Shown piece after piece: positions 34,504-43,787 of a DNA stretch of 55,142 bases. Numbering within the stretch: position 1 is the first letter of the stretch; each line of letters opens with the position of its first letter. Under the pieces are notes generated by a model. That model was not told where the DNA came from and did not search any database. It was given only the letters and a program-made list of their open reading frames with translations. Source of the stretch: Halomicronema sp. CCY15110 (GTDB taxonomy: Bacteria; Cyanobacteriota; Cyanobacteriia; Phormidesmidales; Phormidesmidaceae). Position numbers and translations under genes: made by a program. The stretch covers positions 1 to 55,142 of the forward strand of contig NZ_JACSWC010000423.1 in NCBI RefSeq assembly GCF_016888165.1. Reading direction: 5' to 3'.

Positions 34504-35013
34504 CGTTAATCTCTGCTTCCTGATGACCAAGCCGGTGCGTTCTCTCAGTATATGAGACTGAAGCTAGAACGCTGGCATGTCGAATGCGCAAACTCTGCTG
34601 GTTCTGGCTAAGGCGAAGTCTCTCTGTTAGCAAGTCGTACGGTACAACAGTATTTGTTGATTTGTTGACGAGGGGAGAATCGCGGCAGGATCTATCCGCG
34701 CAGCCCGATTACCATTGTGATTGACTATGGCTCCTGTTGTCGGTGTTAACTATGATTGATTCAAATTCAACTGAACTTACCCGAAAGCGCCTTCTCTACC
34801 TTGGGTTGCCAATTCCTCACCAATATTCATGATTGGCTGTAGCAATGCTTGGTTTCCTTGAACTCAAACCAGCCTACGACGATTTGCGATCTCACTAGCC
34901 GATATTTTCCATCGGCTCTGAAAATACGACTTCAATCAGGCATTAATGCTTTCGATGTTATTTTTAAAAAACAAAAGCAACAACAATAATAGAAATCACA
35001 GCAAAACAAAACC
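34504..35013. other. AT-rich interval upstream of the NTPase gene
   Basis: About 510 bp with no convincing gene. Base composition falls toward 35014, ending in an A-rich run (TTTTTAAAAAACAAAAGCAA near 34960-34980). It probably holds the promoters of both the toxin-antitoxin pair and the NTPase gene. Confidence 0.4.
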
Positions 35014-36810
35014 ATGAATGAAACAGAAAAAATAGAGAAAACGTTAAATTCGTTTTTAAGGAATGAAGCAACAAATGTCTTGTTTATAAGGGGTGAATGG
35101 GGGATAGGAAAAACCTATTTTTGGGAAAGCTATATCAGAGAAAAGCTAGATCAAAAGAAAGTTGAAAGCTTGGCTTATTCTTACGCCTCTTTGTTTGGAG
35201 TATCTAATATAAGTCAGCTAAGGGAAAAGATTCAGAGTTCTGCAAAAGTCATAGATGATGGTGGATCATCCATAAAGAAAATAGAAGAATTTGCAAACGG
35301 ACAGAACCAAGTATTTGAGCTCCTATACGGAAATAAAGCAAGACAACTAGAATCCAAATTTGCAATCATCCCAAGAATATTAAGTGGTGCGAGATGGGGA
35401 ACTCTTCAACTAGGATTTATATCAGAATTTTACAGGCAATATAGAGAAAGTCTTATCTTTGAATACCTTATTTGTATCGACGATTTTGAACGGAAGCAAG
35501 ATGATTTAGAAGTTAGTCAAGTGATGGGGCTAATTAATGAATTAAGTATTCAGAGAAGGTGCAAATTCGTTGTCATTCTGAATGAAGAAAAATTAGAAAA
35601 TGAGAATGCTAGTGACTTCAAAAAGTATAGAGAAAAAGTTGCTGATATTGAAGTTGTATATTCACCGAGTACACTAGAGAATATCCTGAAGGTTTTTTCT
35701 GGAAAAGAGCTTTATTTTGAGAAAATACTAGAAATTTTCAAGTATCTAGGCTCTGTAAATATCAGAATCTTTAAGCGATTCAAGTGGGCGATAGAGCACA
35801 TTCAGGAATACACGAATAATTGTGAAGATGCTGTGAAGGTAGAGATAGCAGCCCATCTAGCGCTTTATTCCTGGGCTTTCCTTGAGTCTGACCAAGATCT
35901 ATCGCTGCTATTCGTGAAACAAAGTCTAAACCTGTATGGTTACATGATAGCCAATATGCATAAAGACAAAGATGACTCTAGATTCACGGAATACGAAAAG
36001 CGTTGGTTGAATGAAGTCGTTTCCAATCTGCCGATAAGCGAAGCCAAGTATGATGACAATATAATTAATCTTATCCAATATGGATATTTGCTGGATGAGG
36101 GCGAATTTATCAAAAACATATCGGAAGAAAACGAAAAAGAAAAGAAATACCAATATAGGCAGCGTATTGAGAATGTGTTCAACATGTATCAATACTCCCT
36201 ACGTGATAATCAGAAAGAAATAGTGCAAGCATCTCATAATCTTTTGGCTATAGGACTAGAGATCATGGGGTTTAGCGACTTTTCTAAAATAATGGAATTG
36301 CTAGATGTTTTAGAAGAGGTCACAGAATCGTATATTGAAGAATATTGTCAGATCAACTCAGATGTCATTAGAAGCATAGCTTCTGAAGCTTATTTCACTC
36401 GAAGCAATATTAAGAACAAGCTTCTTGCAGAGAAGGTAGAGAATGTTCGAGTTGCAATGCGTGAAGACATTGACCTCGACAGCGTTTTGACTCACATTAC
36501 AGAGAAACAAAGCCATCGCATGGAACAAATAGATTTTCTCTGTTCTCTGAGTCCATCCGATATTTATGATTGGATAAACCGGATAAATGCGCAGTCTTTA
36601 GATAAAGATTCAAGTATTGCGGCAAAACTACAAGAGTTTTTGTTCTACTTTCGTGGCACCAAAGGTCAGGATAATGATGTCAATGTAAAATACAGGCTTA
36701 TTCTTGAAAACTTTGAATCTGCGCTTAAATTCTTGGCGAAAGATTGCAATATTAATAGAGTAAGGGTTCAAATTTTGTATGGGATTGATTTAAGAAATCA
36801 GATTGATTAG
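35014..36810 (+). CDS. KAP-like P-loop NTPase (candidate defence protein)
   Basis: 598 residues. Walker A is GEWGIGKT (27-34) and Walker B LICIDDFE (152-158), followed by a sensor-like strand KFVVILNEEKL (184-194), as in KAP-family NTPases. Residues 200-598 are helical without recognised domains and hold no clear membrane segment. GC is near one third to two fifths by eye, against well over half around it, and no HIP1 site was seen, so it is probably horizontally acquired. KAP and related NTPases are often found in anti-phage loci, but no effector partner gene adjoins it here. Start ATG 35014 has an A-rich leader and no clear ribosome site. Confidence 0.7.
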   Translation: MNETEKIEKTLNSFLRNEATNVLFIRGEWGIGKTYFWESYIREKLDQKKVESLAYSYASLFGVSNISQLREKIQSSAKVIDDGGSSIKKIEEFANGQNQVFELLYGNKARQLESKFAIIPRILSGARWGTLQLGFISEFYRQYRESLIFEYLICIDDFERKQDDLEVSQVMGLINELSIQRRCKFVVILNEEKLENENASDFKKYREKVADIEVVYSPSTLENILKVFSGKELYFEKILEIFKYLGSVNIRIFKRFKWAIEHIQEYTNNCEDAVKVEIAAHLALYSWAFLESDQDLSLLFVKQSLNLYGYMIANMHKDKDDSRFTEYEKRWLNEVVSNLPISEAKYDDNIINLIQYGYLLDEGEFIKNISEENEKEKKYQYRQRIENVFNMYQYSLRDNQKEIVQASHNLLAIGLEIMGFSDFSKIMELLDVLEEVTESYIEEYCQINSDVIRSIASEAYFTRSNIKNKLLAEKVENVRVAMREDIDLDSVLTHITEKQSHRMEQIDFLCSLSPSDIYDWINRINAQSLDKDSSIAAKLQEFLFYFRGTKGQDNDVNVKYRLILENFESALKFLAKDCNINRVRVQILYGIDLRNQID

Positions 36811-36862
36811 TGATGAAATACATCTGCAACTCTTTTGCTAGTGCGATCGCTCATCGCCGTAG

Positions 36863-36888
36863 GTTGGGTTGACGCCAGGAAACCCAAC
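36863..36888. repeat. GTTGGGTT...AACCCAAC inverted repeat
   Basis: GTTGGGTT (36863-36870) and AACCCAAC (36881-36888) are arms of the GGTTGGGTT...AAACCCAACA sequence that is widely scattered between cyanobacterial genes. It sits 53 bp after the NTPase stop, at the point where GC content returns to normal. Confidence 0.65.
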
Positions 36889-37003
36889 AAACATCTCCTT
36901 CACTCACACTCCTCCGCCAACTCAATCACCCGATTCGCCCCCCAATGCTCCGAATACCATCCCTGCGAAACACAACAGCGTCAACGCAATGGAGGTTGAG
37001 AGC

Positions 37004-37033
37004 GATGGGGATGGGGATGGGGATGGGGATGGG
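37004..37033 (+). repeat. Five tandem GATGGG units
   Basis: Five exact copies of GATGGG in a row. In one plus frame they encode Asp-Gly repeats, but the surrounding frame (36869-37174) does not look like a real gene. Probably a simple sequence repeat of variable length. Confidence 0.8.
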
Positions 37034-37336
37034 GCGAACGCTTCTAACCCTACCCTTACGCTGGAACTCGATAGAGCGATCCTCTTAAACTTTACGCCGC
37101 CAAAAGCGGGACTCCCAGCGCTTGCAAATCAACCGTTTCTACGTTTTGGCGGAGCGATCGCGATGAAAGTTTAGAGCAAGAGGAGCGCGATCGCCCTTGC
37201 CGCCAACTAGCGTCACGGTGACGCGAGGAGAGAGGCGATCGCTGCGACATGACGATGTACCGGGAGCAAAGCAAAGCAAAGCCCGTTGGCGTATGTGAAA
37301 GAGATTGATAGGCGGGCTCCGAATCGCCGTCGCCTT

Positions 37337-37987
37337 TTAGGCTTGCGTTTCCTGCGTTTGCTCTCGAACCAAGGCACTCCAGTTATCGTCAGTCATGGCG
37401 GCGGCTAAATCCGCTGGCGGATTTTCGCTGGGGTTGTGAGCCTTCGAGGGCGCAGCGGGCACCTCTTCTGCCATGGCGCGACGCAGCTTTTGCTTTTTCG
37501 CTTCGTAGGCTTCGCGCTCCGCCGCCGACATCGTTTGAGAGGCCGCTTCGCTAACGGTGCTCGCCCAGGTACCGTCCACATTGCCGGGCGGCGGGCTAGG
37601 CAGGGCGGCAATCCAGTCTGCTTGCAGGGCCGCCATAGCGTCGCGTTTAGGAAATTTGAAGGTCTGCACGGTTACCCAGGCACACACGGCGTCTCCTTTT
37701 TGGGCAAGATGGCTCCGCAGCAAGAGGGAAACATTGCGTGAATAGCCGATAAATTGGGTTTGGCGATCGCGATCAAGGACGGCATAAACGCCAGCCACTT
37801 TGGCATTTTGGGCGAGGTCGCACCAGGCTAGCACCGGCATGGGGCGATCGCTCTCAGTCTCTAGGTCAGGGGTCGCGGCGGTCGCGGCGGCGTGTTCGTC
37901 GCCAGCGCTGTATAAGAAGTCGTGGAGTCCCTGATGAGCGGTGGGGATGTTCTGATGCTCGATCGCGTTGGTATTTTCGGCAGACAA
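37337..37987 (-). CDS. GIY-YIG domain protein
   Basis: 216 residues from a TTG at 37987; an ATG at 37840 would give 167. The central domain (about 64-145) has GVYAVLDRDRQTQFIGYSRN, a GIY-YIG nuclease motif with the conserved Arg after YIG, and ends WIAALPSPPPGNVDGTWAST, as in a cyanobacterial subgroup. The N-terminal 50 residues are variable and acidic and the C-terminal 60 are Ala-rich. Single-domain GIY-YIG proteins cut DNA, but its cellular role is unknown. Flanked by decayed sequence and the large GH15-like gene. Confidence 0.78.
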   Translation of the reverse strand: MSAENTNAIEHQNIPTAHQGLHDFLYSAGDEHAAATAATPDLETESDRPMPVLAWCDLAQNAKVAGVYAVLDRDRQTQFIGYSRNVSLLLRSHLAQKGDAVCAWVTVQTFKFPKRDAMAALQADWIAALPSPPPGNVDGTWASTVSEAASQTMSAAEREAYEAKKQKLRRAMAEEVPAAPSKAHNPSENPPADLAAAMTDDNWSALVREQTQETQA

Positions 37988-38269
37988 GAGCTTGGGTGGA
38001 TTGACGACAGAATTTCATTATCGTCGGCGATTAGCGGGTTTGGAGCTCAATGCAACATAGCTTTAGCCAGCCGTTTGCTAACCCTCTGCCTGATCGGTGG
38101 GCAACGCTACGAGTAAACTCACTGCTGCAGAGCTCAATCTACAGAGCGTGTTCAGCGTTACCAATCGCGGTGACCGAATATTGCAAGATAGCCCCGCTAG
38201 CTGATTAGCCTTCGTATCCACTAGGCTGTATGCACGCTTTTCTAAACTTTGAGCAGGATATTGCCGTTT

Positions 38270-41200
38270 ATGGGCTCAGCCACGTCATCCATCGCCACCC
38301 TCACTGACCAACTGAACGATTACTACGCCCAGGTCAAACAGTTAATTTTGGCGCGACAGCATCCCGTCAGTGGCTTGCTGCCCGCGAGCACCGCCATCAC
38401 CACCCACGGCGACTACACCGACGCCTGGGTACGCGACAACGTGTATAGCATCTTGGCGGTGTGGGGCTTGGCACTGGCCTATCGCAAGATTGACGAGAAC
38501 CAGGGCCGCACCTACGAGCTCCAGCAAAGCGTGACGAAACTCATGCGGGGATTGCTGTTTGCCATGATGCAGCAGGCCGCCAAAGTCGAGAAATTCAAAG
38601 ATGCTCAAGAGCCTTTGGAATCGCTACACGCCAAATATGACACGGCAACGGGCAGCACAGTGGTAGGCGATGACGAATGGGGCCATCTGCAAATTGACGC
38701 CACCTCAGTGTTTTTGCTCATGCTGGCGCAGATGACAGCCTCGGGCTTGCAAATCATCTTCACGTTGGATGAGGTGAACTTCATTCAAAACTTGGTGTAC
38801 TACGTGGCGCGGGCCTATCGCACCCCCGACTATGGCATTTGGGAGCGGGGCAATAAGCTGAACCACGGCAAGCCGGAACTCAACGCCAGCTCGGTGGGCA
38901 TGGCGAAGGCGGCGCTAGAGGCGATGGATGGCCTGAACCTGTTTGGTGTGCAAGGGGGGCAGGCGTCGGTGGTGCATGTGCTACCGGATGAAATGTCGCG
39001 GGCGCGGCTCACGTTGGAATCGCTGTTGCCGCGCGAATCGGGCTCGAAGGAAGTAGATGCGGCGGTGCTGAGCATCATTGGCTATCCGGCGTTTGCGATT
39101 GAAGACGCGGACTTGGTCGATCGCACCCGCACCAAGATTATCGACAAGTTGCAGGGCCACTACGGCTGCAAGCGGTTTCTGCGGGATGGTCACCAGACGG
39201 TGATTGAAGACACCACCCGATTGCACTATGAATCGGCAGAGCTGCAGCAGTTCGAGCACATCGAGTGCGAGTGGCCGCTATTTTTCACCTATCTCTATTT
39301 GGATGGCCTATTCCGCAATGATCGGGAAACGGTGCGCTTTTATCGGCAACGGTTAGAGGCGATCGCCGTCCCCACAGACGGGCTGCACCTGTTGCCCGAG
39401 CTATATTACGTACCGGAGGAGGCGATCGCGGCGGAACGGGCAAAGCCCGGCAGTCAGACCCGGTTGCCGAACGAAAATGTGCCCCTGATCTGGGCGCAGA
39501 GTCTATATTTACTGGGCCAGCTCCTCGAAAATCAATTGATCACCCCCGGCGATATTGATCCCTTGGGGCGACATTCCCAAGTGGGGCGCAAGCGTCAATC
39601 CATCGTCCAAATCGCCCTCATTGCGGAAAACGAAGCGCTGCAAGAAACCCTGGCGGACTACGGCATTGAGACACAAGTGCCGGAACAGGTCGAGCCCGTC
39701 AAAATTTATCCCTCGGGGGAGCTATCGGCCATTTATGCCCAGATTGGCATGAACGCAAAGCTGGGCCTCTCCGGTCGGCCCATTCGCCGACTGCGGGGGC
39801 TGACGACGGCTCAAGTGTTTCGCATTCGTGGTGAAACGGCGGTCTTTTTGCCATCGTTTCTCGATCCGCAAAAGTTCTACATCACGCTGGACTATCACTT
39901 TTTAGTGGCCCAGATTCGCAGTGAACTGTCCTACATTCATTACCACTGGAAGGCGATCGGGCGGCCCACGATCACCCTCTTGCTGACCCACGACATGCTG
40001 GAACTGGGGCATCGGCCCATTCACGAGTCGCCCTTGCTCCAGCTCATGCAAGAGCTGAAAACGGGACGCTGTGGGGGCGTGCCGGTGGTGTTGGGGCCGC
40101 TCAATCAGCTCTTGCTCACGGCGGGCTCGGAGCGGGTGGATGATGTGGGGGTTTATGCCTTCAGTCCCCCCACCCTGCGCGATCGCGTGCACCGTTCGGC
40201 CTACCTGGCCATGGTGCCCGAAGACACAGCCCCGCTGGATGTGTGGCACCTGTTCCGCATTGAGCGGGAAATCGACGCCGGGCACCTGGTGAAAAATTTG
40301 CAGCGATCGACCAACCTGTATGAACAGGTGGAACTGCTGGCTCGCCTCCAATCCCTAGAGGGTCTCGACTTTGACACGGGCATTGGTGAGGATGGCTCGA
40401 TGACCGTAGCTGACCTGCTGGAAGAGGTTTATGTGAAAGCGGGTCGCCAGGAAATTTGGGTAATTGTCCGCCGCACGGCGGGCCTCCTGAAGAAAATGGA
40501 CGTGAACCTGTCGGATGCCGTAACGGAACTGCTGGTGCGCCAAAAGTATGTGACAGTGGGCAAAGCTTACTCTGATGATTCCTTGATTCGCGACCCCATG
40601 CCGCACTCAGACATCATGGAGAAAATCATCGCGTTTTGTCGGGAAGATGAGCGCGATCGCGCCCTCACCCAAGAAATCATCGTCTACCTCAGCGTCCTCA
40701 TCAAATCGGAACGCGAGCTGTTTGAAGGGTTGCTGACGCTGCGGGTGGGCTACCTGATTCTCTTGCTGACCAGCGAAATGGCCCGCGAACACTACATTCC
40801 CCGCGACGAAGCCTACGATCGCCTCACCGCCCTCAGCCCTTACGAAATCAAAATGCGGCTGCGTCAGGTGTTGGCTGGCTACAGCGGCATCAACAGTACC
40901 CTATTCCAGCAAGAATCACTGCACATCAAAACCTCGTCACCTGTCACCTGGAGCGTGGTGCCTGAGCAGTTTGAAACTAGCAGCGCGATGCCAGTCGAAG
41001 ACTGGTGGCGTAAGCGGCAAATCGATGGCGAACTGACGCGCCTGCCCGAGGAGTTTTACCTCAAAGTGTGGGAACTACTGCATCACTGCCGGGGCGTAAT
41101 TATTGGCAACAAGCTCGATCGCCGCAACCGCATCGATAGCGAGTCCGTGATTTCAGAAATGACCCCAGGGGAAGCCAACTTTGCCCGCCGCCTCGATCAC

Positions 41201-41560
41201 CTCCTGACCAAAATCCATGCGCCGGAATATCGCCACCTCACCATCGAGTCGTTGCGAGAACTGGCGGCGATTTTTGAAGGCAATCCCGATCTGCAGTTTG
41301 ATGATTACATCGCTCTGGATGTGCTGATCGGCCACGCCGTACGGATTGCCTGGGTAGAAGATCGGCCCGATCGCGCCGGACAATACGATGCCCAAAAAGA
41401 AGCGGCGTGGTCGGCGTTTTATGGGCGATCGCCCAAAGACTGCGCCCTTTATACCGCCAAGGCCCTACAGTTCTTAGTCGAAATCGCCGAAGCCGAAGCC
41501 GCCGAAGCCGCTGCCCGCGAGGCCGCCGAGGCTGAAGCCGAAACCGCCGAAATCACCTAA
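38270..41560 (+). CDS. GH15-like / phosphorylase-kinase-alpha-like protein
   Basis: 1096 residues. The N-terminal third resembles the glucoamylase-like domain shared by GH15 enzymes and phosphorylase kinase alpha/beta subunits: LLPASTAITTHGDYTDAWVR, DNVYSILAVWGLALAY, DDEWGHLQIDATSVFLLML and YGIWERGNKLNHGKPELNAS. The rest continues that family's long helical body, ending in a Glu/Ala-rich tail of 30 residues. No kinase catalytic subunit exists in bacteria, so the family's role, perhaps sensing or degrading glycogen-related glucans, is unsettled. ATG 38270 fits the family start. It is followed by two 63-bp palindromic elements. Confidence 0.82.
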   Translation: MGSATSSIATLTDQLNDYYAQVKQLILARQHPVSGLLPASTAITTHGDYTDAWVRDNVYSILAVWGLALAYRKIDENQGRTYELQQSVTKLMRGLLFAMMQQAAKVEKFKDAQEPLESLHAKYDTATGSTVVGDDEWGHLQIDATSVFLLMLAQMTASGLQIIFTLDEVNFIQNLVYYVARAYRTPDYGIWERGNKLNHGKPELNASSVGMAKAALEAMDGLNLFGVQGGQASVVHVLPDEMSRARLTLESLLPRESGSKEVDAAVLSIIGYPAFAIEDADLVDRTRTKIIDKLQGHYGCKRFLRDGHQTVIEDTTRLHYESAELQQFEHIECEWPLFFTYLYLDGLFRNDRETVRFYRQRLEAIAVPTDGLHLLPELYYVPEEAIAAERAKPGSQTRLPNENVPLIWAQSLYLLGQLLENQLITPGDIDPLGRHSQVGRKRQSIVQIALIAENEALQETLADYGIETQVPEQVEPVKIYPSGELSAIYAQIGMNAKLGLSGRPIRRLRGLTTAQVFRIRGETAVFLPSFLDPQKFYITLDYHFLVAQIRSELSYIHYHWKAIGRPTITLLLTHDMLELGHRPIHESPLLQLMQELKTGRCGGVPVVLGPLNQLLLTAGSERVDDVGVYAFSPPTLRDRVHRSAYLAMVPEDTAPLDVWHLFRIEREIDAGHLVKNLQRSTNLYEQVELLARLQSLEGLDFDTGIGEDGSMTVADLLEEVYVKAGRQEIWVIVRRTAGLLKKMDVNLSDAVTELLVRQKYVTVGKAYSDDSLIRDPMPHSDIMEKIIAFCREDERDRALTQEIIVYLSVLIKSERELFEGLLTLRVGYLILLLTSEMAREHYIPRDEAYDRLTALSPYEIKMRLRQVLAGYSGINSTLFQQESLHIKTSSPVTWSVVPEQFETSSAMPVEDWWRKRQIDGELTRLPEEFYLKVWELLHHCRGVIIGNKLDRRNRIDSESVISEMTPGEANFARRLDHLLTKIHAPEYRHLTIESLRELAAIFEGNPDLQFDDYIALDVLIGHAVRIAWVEDRPDRAGQYDAQKEAAWSAFYGRSPKDCALYTAKALQFLVEIAEAEAAEAAAREAAEAEAETAEIT

Positions 41561-41596
41561 TTGGCAGGCACAAATTCACGTTGACCTGGCACCTTA

Positions 41597-41659
41597 AGGG
41601 GACGGGTCCCTGTCGGATTAACCGATACATTCGGGATCAGACCAAGGGACCCGTCCCCT
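41597..41659. repeat. 63-bp palindromic element, copy A
   Basis: Ends AGGGGACGGGTCCCT and AGGGACCCGTCCCCT pair fully; a shared TGTCGG follows the left arm. It is one of three elements of identical 63-bp length in the window, with B at 41703 and C at 45907. It lies in a convergent gap. Confidence 0.8.
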
Positions 41660-41702
41660 GATTGCGACCGGGAGCCTTCACAAACCCGTATCCATTAAGC
41701 GG

Positions 41703-41765
41703 AGGCACCCGGTCCCTGTCGGACAACCCGATATTCGGCTGCGAAAACCCAGGGACCGGGTGCCT
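41703..41765. repeat. 63-bp palindromic element, copy B
   Basis: Left arm AGGCACCCGGTCCCTG and right arm CAGGGACCGGGTGCCT pair over 16 bases. Compared with copy A, bases differ on both arms in a matched way, so pairing is kept. The TGTCGG after the left arm is conserved. Confidence 0.8.
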
Positions 41766-41876
41766 GGAGTGATCAGTTCAGACTATGGCTCATCGCGAGT
41801 CTACGAGATTCTGTCGCTACAACCAGAACAATCAGAGGGGTTTTCCCTCCTCTAGAACGCCACTCTCAATAATCAA

Positions 41877-41908
41877 AAATGGGCTGCCGTGTTTACGGCA
41901 GCCCATTT
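41877..41908 (-). terminator. Rho-independent terminator of the peroxiredoxin gene
   Basis: AAATGGGCTGCCGT and ACGGCAGCCCATTT pair perfectly over 14 bases around GTTT. On the minus strand a T-rich run follows the stem. It is 36 bp past the peroxiredoxin stop and may also work for the plus strand. Confidence 0.85.
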
Positions 41909-41943
41909 GATAGTTCTGGTGTCGGCATCAATGCCGCATCAAC

Positions 41944-42579
41944 CTACTTGTTAGGCTGCGGAGTCATGCGCAGGTAGGGCTTGATTTCGGTGACGCCCTT
42001 GGGGAACTTCTGCTTCGCGTCAGCGGTGGAAATCTTGGGCGAAACAACGACATCTTCACCGTCTTTCCAGTTCACCGGAGTTGCCACGCTGTAGTTGTCA
42101 GTCAACTGCAAGGAATCGATCACGCGCAAGATTTCTAGGAAGTTGCGGCCCGTGCTGGGGGGATAGGTGATGGTCAACCGCAGCTTGCGGTTCGGGTCAA
42201 TGACGAACACGGTGCGCACCGTGACTTTAGCATCGGCATTGGGGTGAATCATGCCGTACAGGTTAGATACCTTGTTATCGGCATCCGCAATGATGGGATA
42301 GTTAACGGCGGTGCCTTGGGTTTCGTCGATGTCACCAATCCAACCCTTGTGAGAATCAACGTCGTCCACGCTCAGGGCAATCACTTTCGCATTGCGCTGA
42401 GCAAACTCACCTTTGAGCTTGGCGACTTCACCCAATTCAGTGGTGCAAACGGGGGTGTAGTCGGCGGGGTGGGAAAAAAAGACCACCCAGCTATCGCCAG
42501 CCCAGTCATAAAACGTGATTTCACCCTCGGAAGATTGTTGGGTGAAATTAGGTACGGTATCGCCTAATTGCAGCGTCAT
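41944..42579 (-). CDS. 1-Cys peroxiredoxin (Prx6 type)
   Basis: 211 residues, normal length. The peroxidatic Cys45 stands in HPADYTPVCTTELGEV. There is no other cysteine in the protein, so it is a true 1-Cys enzyme that needs an outside thiol. It reduces hydrogen peroxide and organic peroxides, in the cytoplasm. The C-terminal domain of the class is present (TPVNWKDGEDVVVSPKIS). ATG 42579 gives the usual start LQLGDTVPNF; the frame is open 18 codons upstream without support. Confidence 0.93.
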   Translation of the reverse strand: MTLQLGDTVPNFTQQSSEGEITFYDWAGDSWVVFFSHPADYTPVCTTELGEVAKLKGEFAQRNAKVIALSVDDVDSHKGWIGDIDETQGTAVNYPIIADADNKVSNLYGMIHPNADAKVTVRTVFVIDPNRKLRLTITYPPSTGRNFLEILRVIDSLQLTDNYSVATPVNWKDGEDVVVSPKISTADAKQKFPKGVTEIKPYLRMTPQPNK

Positions 42580-42934
42580 AGGTAACTCTCTCTGAATCTG
42601 AAAGGTCAATGTGGTGTGGCTCACTTTAGCCACGATTGCTATCTTGCCATAAACCCCGGTATTCCGGTCGGAGTTTAGAGGATTAATTTAAGAAATGAAA
42701 ATCTCGCGTCTGAGATGATCGCTGTAATCGTTGTCTCGCCCTGCTTTGATGGCAATGGCGAAATTAGCATTTAGCAACAATGAGCGTGCAATCTGGATTT
42801 CTGCGACCCCCCAGGCCCAATCCTGGGGGAGCCGGTGCTTAATTTTCCAAATTTTGGAGAACTAAGGAGCTTGCAAGTCGTTTGCAATCTTGCCAAATAG
42901 TTTCGTCAGCAGTGTCGGCGTTGGAGCGATCGCG
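42580..42934. other. Intergenic region with a GC-rich hairpin
   Basis: No gene. CCCCCAGG (42808-42815) and CCTGGGGG (42822-42829) form a short strong hairpin without a T-run, 100 bp past the 6-phosphogluconolactonase stop. The part near 42580-42700 should carry the peroxiredoxin promoter. Confidence 0.5.
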
Positions 42935-43669
42935 CTAAATCTCGCGAACGTTCGGCAGGGTTTTGACGGCGGCTCCGGCGGCCGCATCCAGCAGCCACCA
43001 CAGTTCGCCCTCGGGGCGAATGGTGCGCGAGGGAAACGCTAGATCATCAGCATCGGCAGAAAAGACGGCCTTTAAGGCGGGTTGCTTGTTGCTGCCAGAA
43101 ACGAGGAACAGAACACAGCGGCTCTGGTTCACAACGGGTGCAGTGAGGGTAATGCGGGGCTCGCCATCTTTATTACCGACAGTGACGAGGCGATCGCTCA
43201 CCGTCACCGCCTCAGTGTGGGGAAACAGCGATAGCGTATGCCCGTCGTCGCCCATGCCCAGCAACACAATATCGAAGGTAGGCTGATAGCCCAACACGTC
43301 TTTCAGCAGCGTTTCATAGGCGCTGGCCGCATCCTCCGGCTGCTCAAAATGCGTCGGCATAATGTGAATCTGCGTCGGGGGAATGGGCACTAAATCAAGC
43401 CAGACCGCTTTAGCCATGCCCGCGTTGCTGTCGGGATGATCGACGGGCACGTACCGCTCATCACCCCAAAAGATATGGAGGTTGGCCCAGGGCAGATCTA
43501 ACTTCGCCAGCCCTTCGTAGAGGGGCTTGGGGGTGCTGCCCCCCGCCAACGCGATCGCACATTTACCCCGCTCCGCAACGGCAGTTTTAATGCATTCCTG
43601 CACTAACTCCAGCGATCGGGCAACCAAGGCAGGGCGATCGGGATAAATTTCAATCTGTGCAGGGGTCAT
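42935..43669 (-). CDS. pgl: 6-phosphogluconolactonase
   Basis: 244 residues. It hydrolyses 6-phosphogluconolactone in the oxidative pentose phosphate pathway. Motifs: AIALAGGSTPKPLYEGLAK, the phosphate site; FWGDERYVPVDHPDSNAGMA; and DIVLLGMGDDGHTLSLFPHT with the catalytic region. The protein is complete. It is divergent from the glycosyltransferase across 118 bp. Together with transaldolase at 17670-18845 it gives two enzymes of the same pathway in the window, but they are not linked. Confidence 0.95.
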   Translation of the reverse strand: MTPAQIEIYPDRPALVARSLELVQECIKTAVAERGKCAIALAGGSTPKPLYEGLAKLDLPWANLHIFWGDERYVPVDHPDSNAGMAKAVWLDLVPIPPTQIHIMPTHFEQPEDAASAYETLLKDVLGYQPTFDIVLLGMGDDGHTLSLFPHTEAVTVSDRLVTVGNKDGEPRITLTAPVVNQSRCVLFLVSGSNKQPALKAVFSADADDLAFPSRTIRPEGELWWLLDAAAGAAVKTLPNVREI

Positions 43670-43787
43670 AAAATTCAGAAAAATCGACGTGGGCGCTTTC
43701 GATTGCAGCGTAAACGATTTTCTCTAGAGGACGAGATTGCTTAAGCTTTACTTCTAGAGTGCGTAGGATTCGTTCAAGGTTGAGCTT

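Larger units (their letters stand above)
36811..37336. other. Decayed interval with repeats after the island
   Basis: No intact gene. It holds the inverted repeat at 36863-36888 and the GATGGG array at 37004-37033. Between them a minus frame reads WYSEHWGANRVIELAEECE before a stop near 36897, perhaps the tail of a lost gene. HIP1 sites resume at 36843. Confidence 0.4.

Noticed and set aside
33870-36888. Prophage or integrative element at tRNA-Arg
   Set aside because: No integrase gene and no repeat of the tRNA 3' end could be found on the far side.
37004-37033. Riboswitch or functional RNA
   Set aside because: It is a simple six-base tandem repeat with no stem structure.
36869-37174. 101-codon plus frame containing Asp-Gly repeats
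   Set aside because: It is built around the GATGGG array and a dispersed repeat, with no family resemblance and no ribosome site.
41597-41765. CRISPR array
   Set aside because: Only two units here and each is a long palindrome with its own stem changes; there are no regular repeats with unique spacers and no cas genes.
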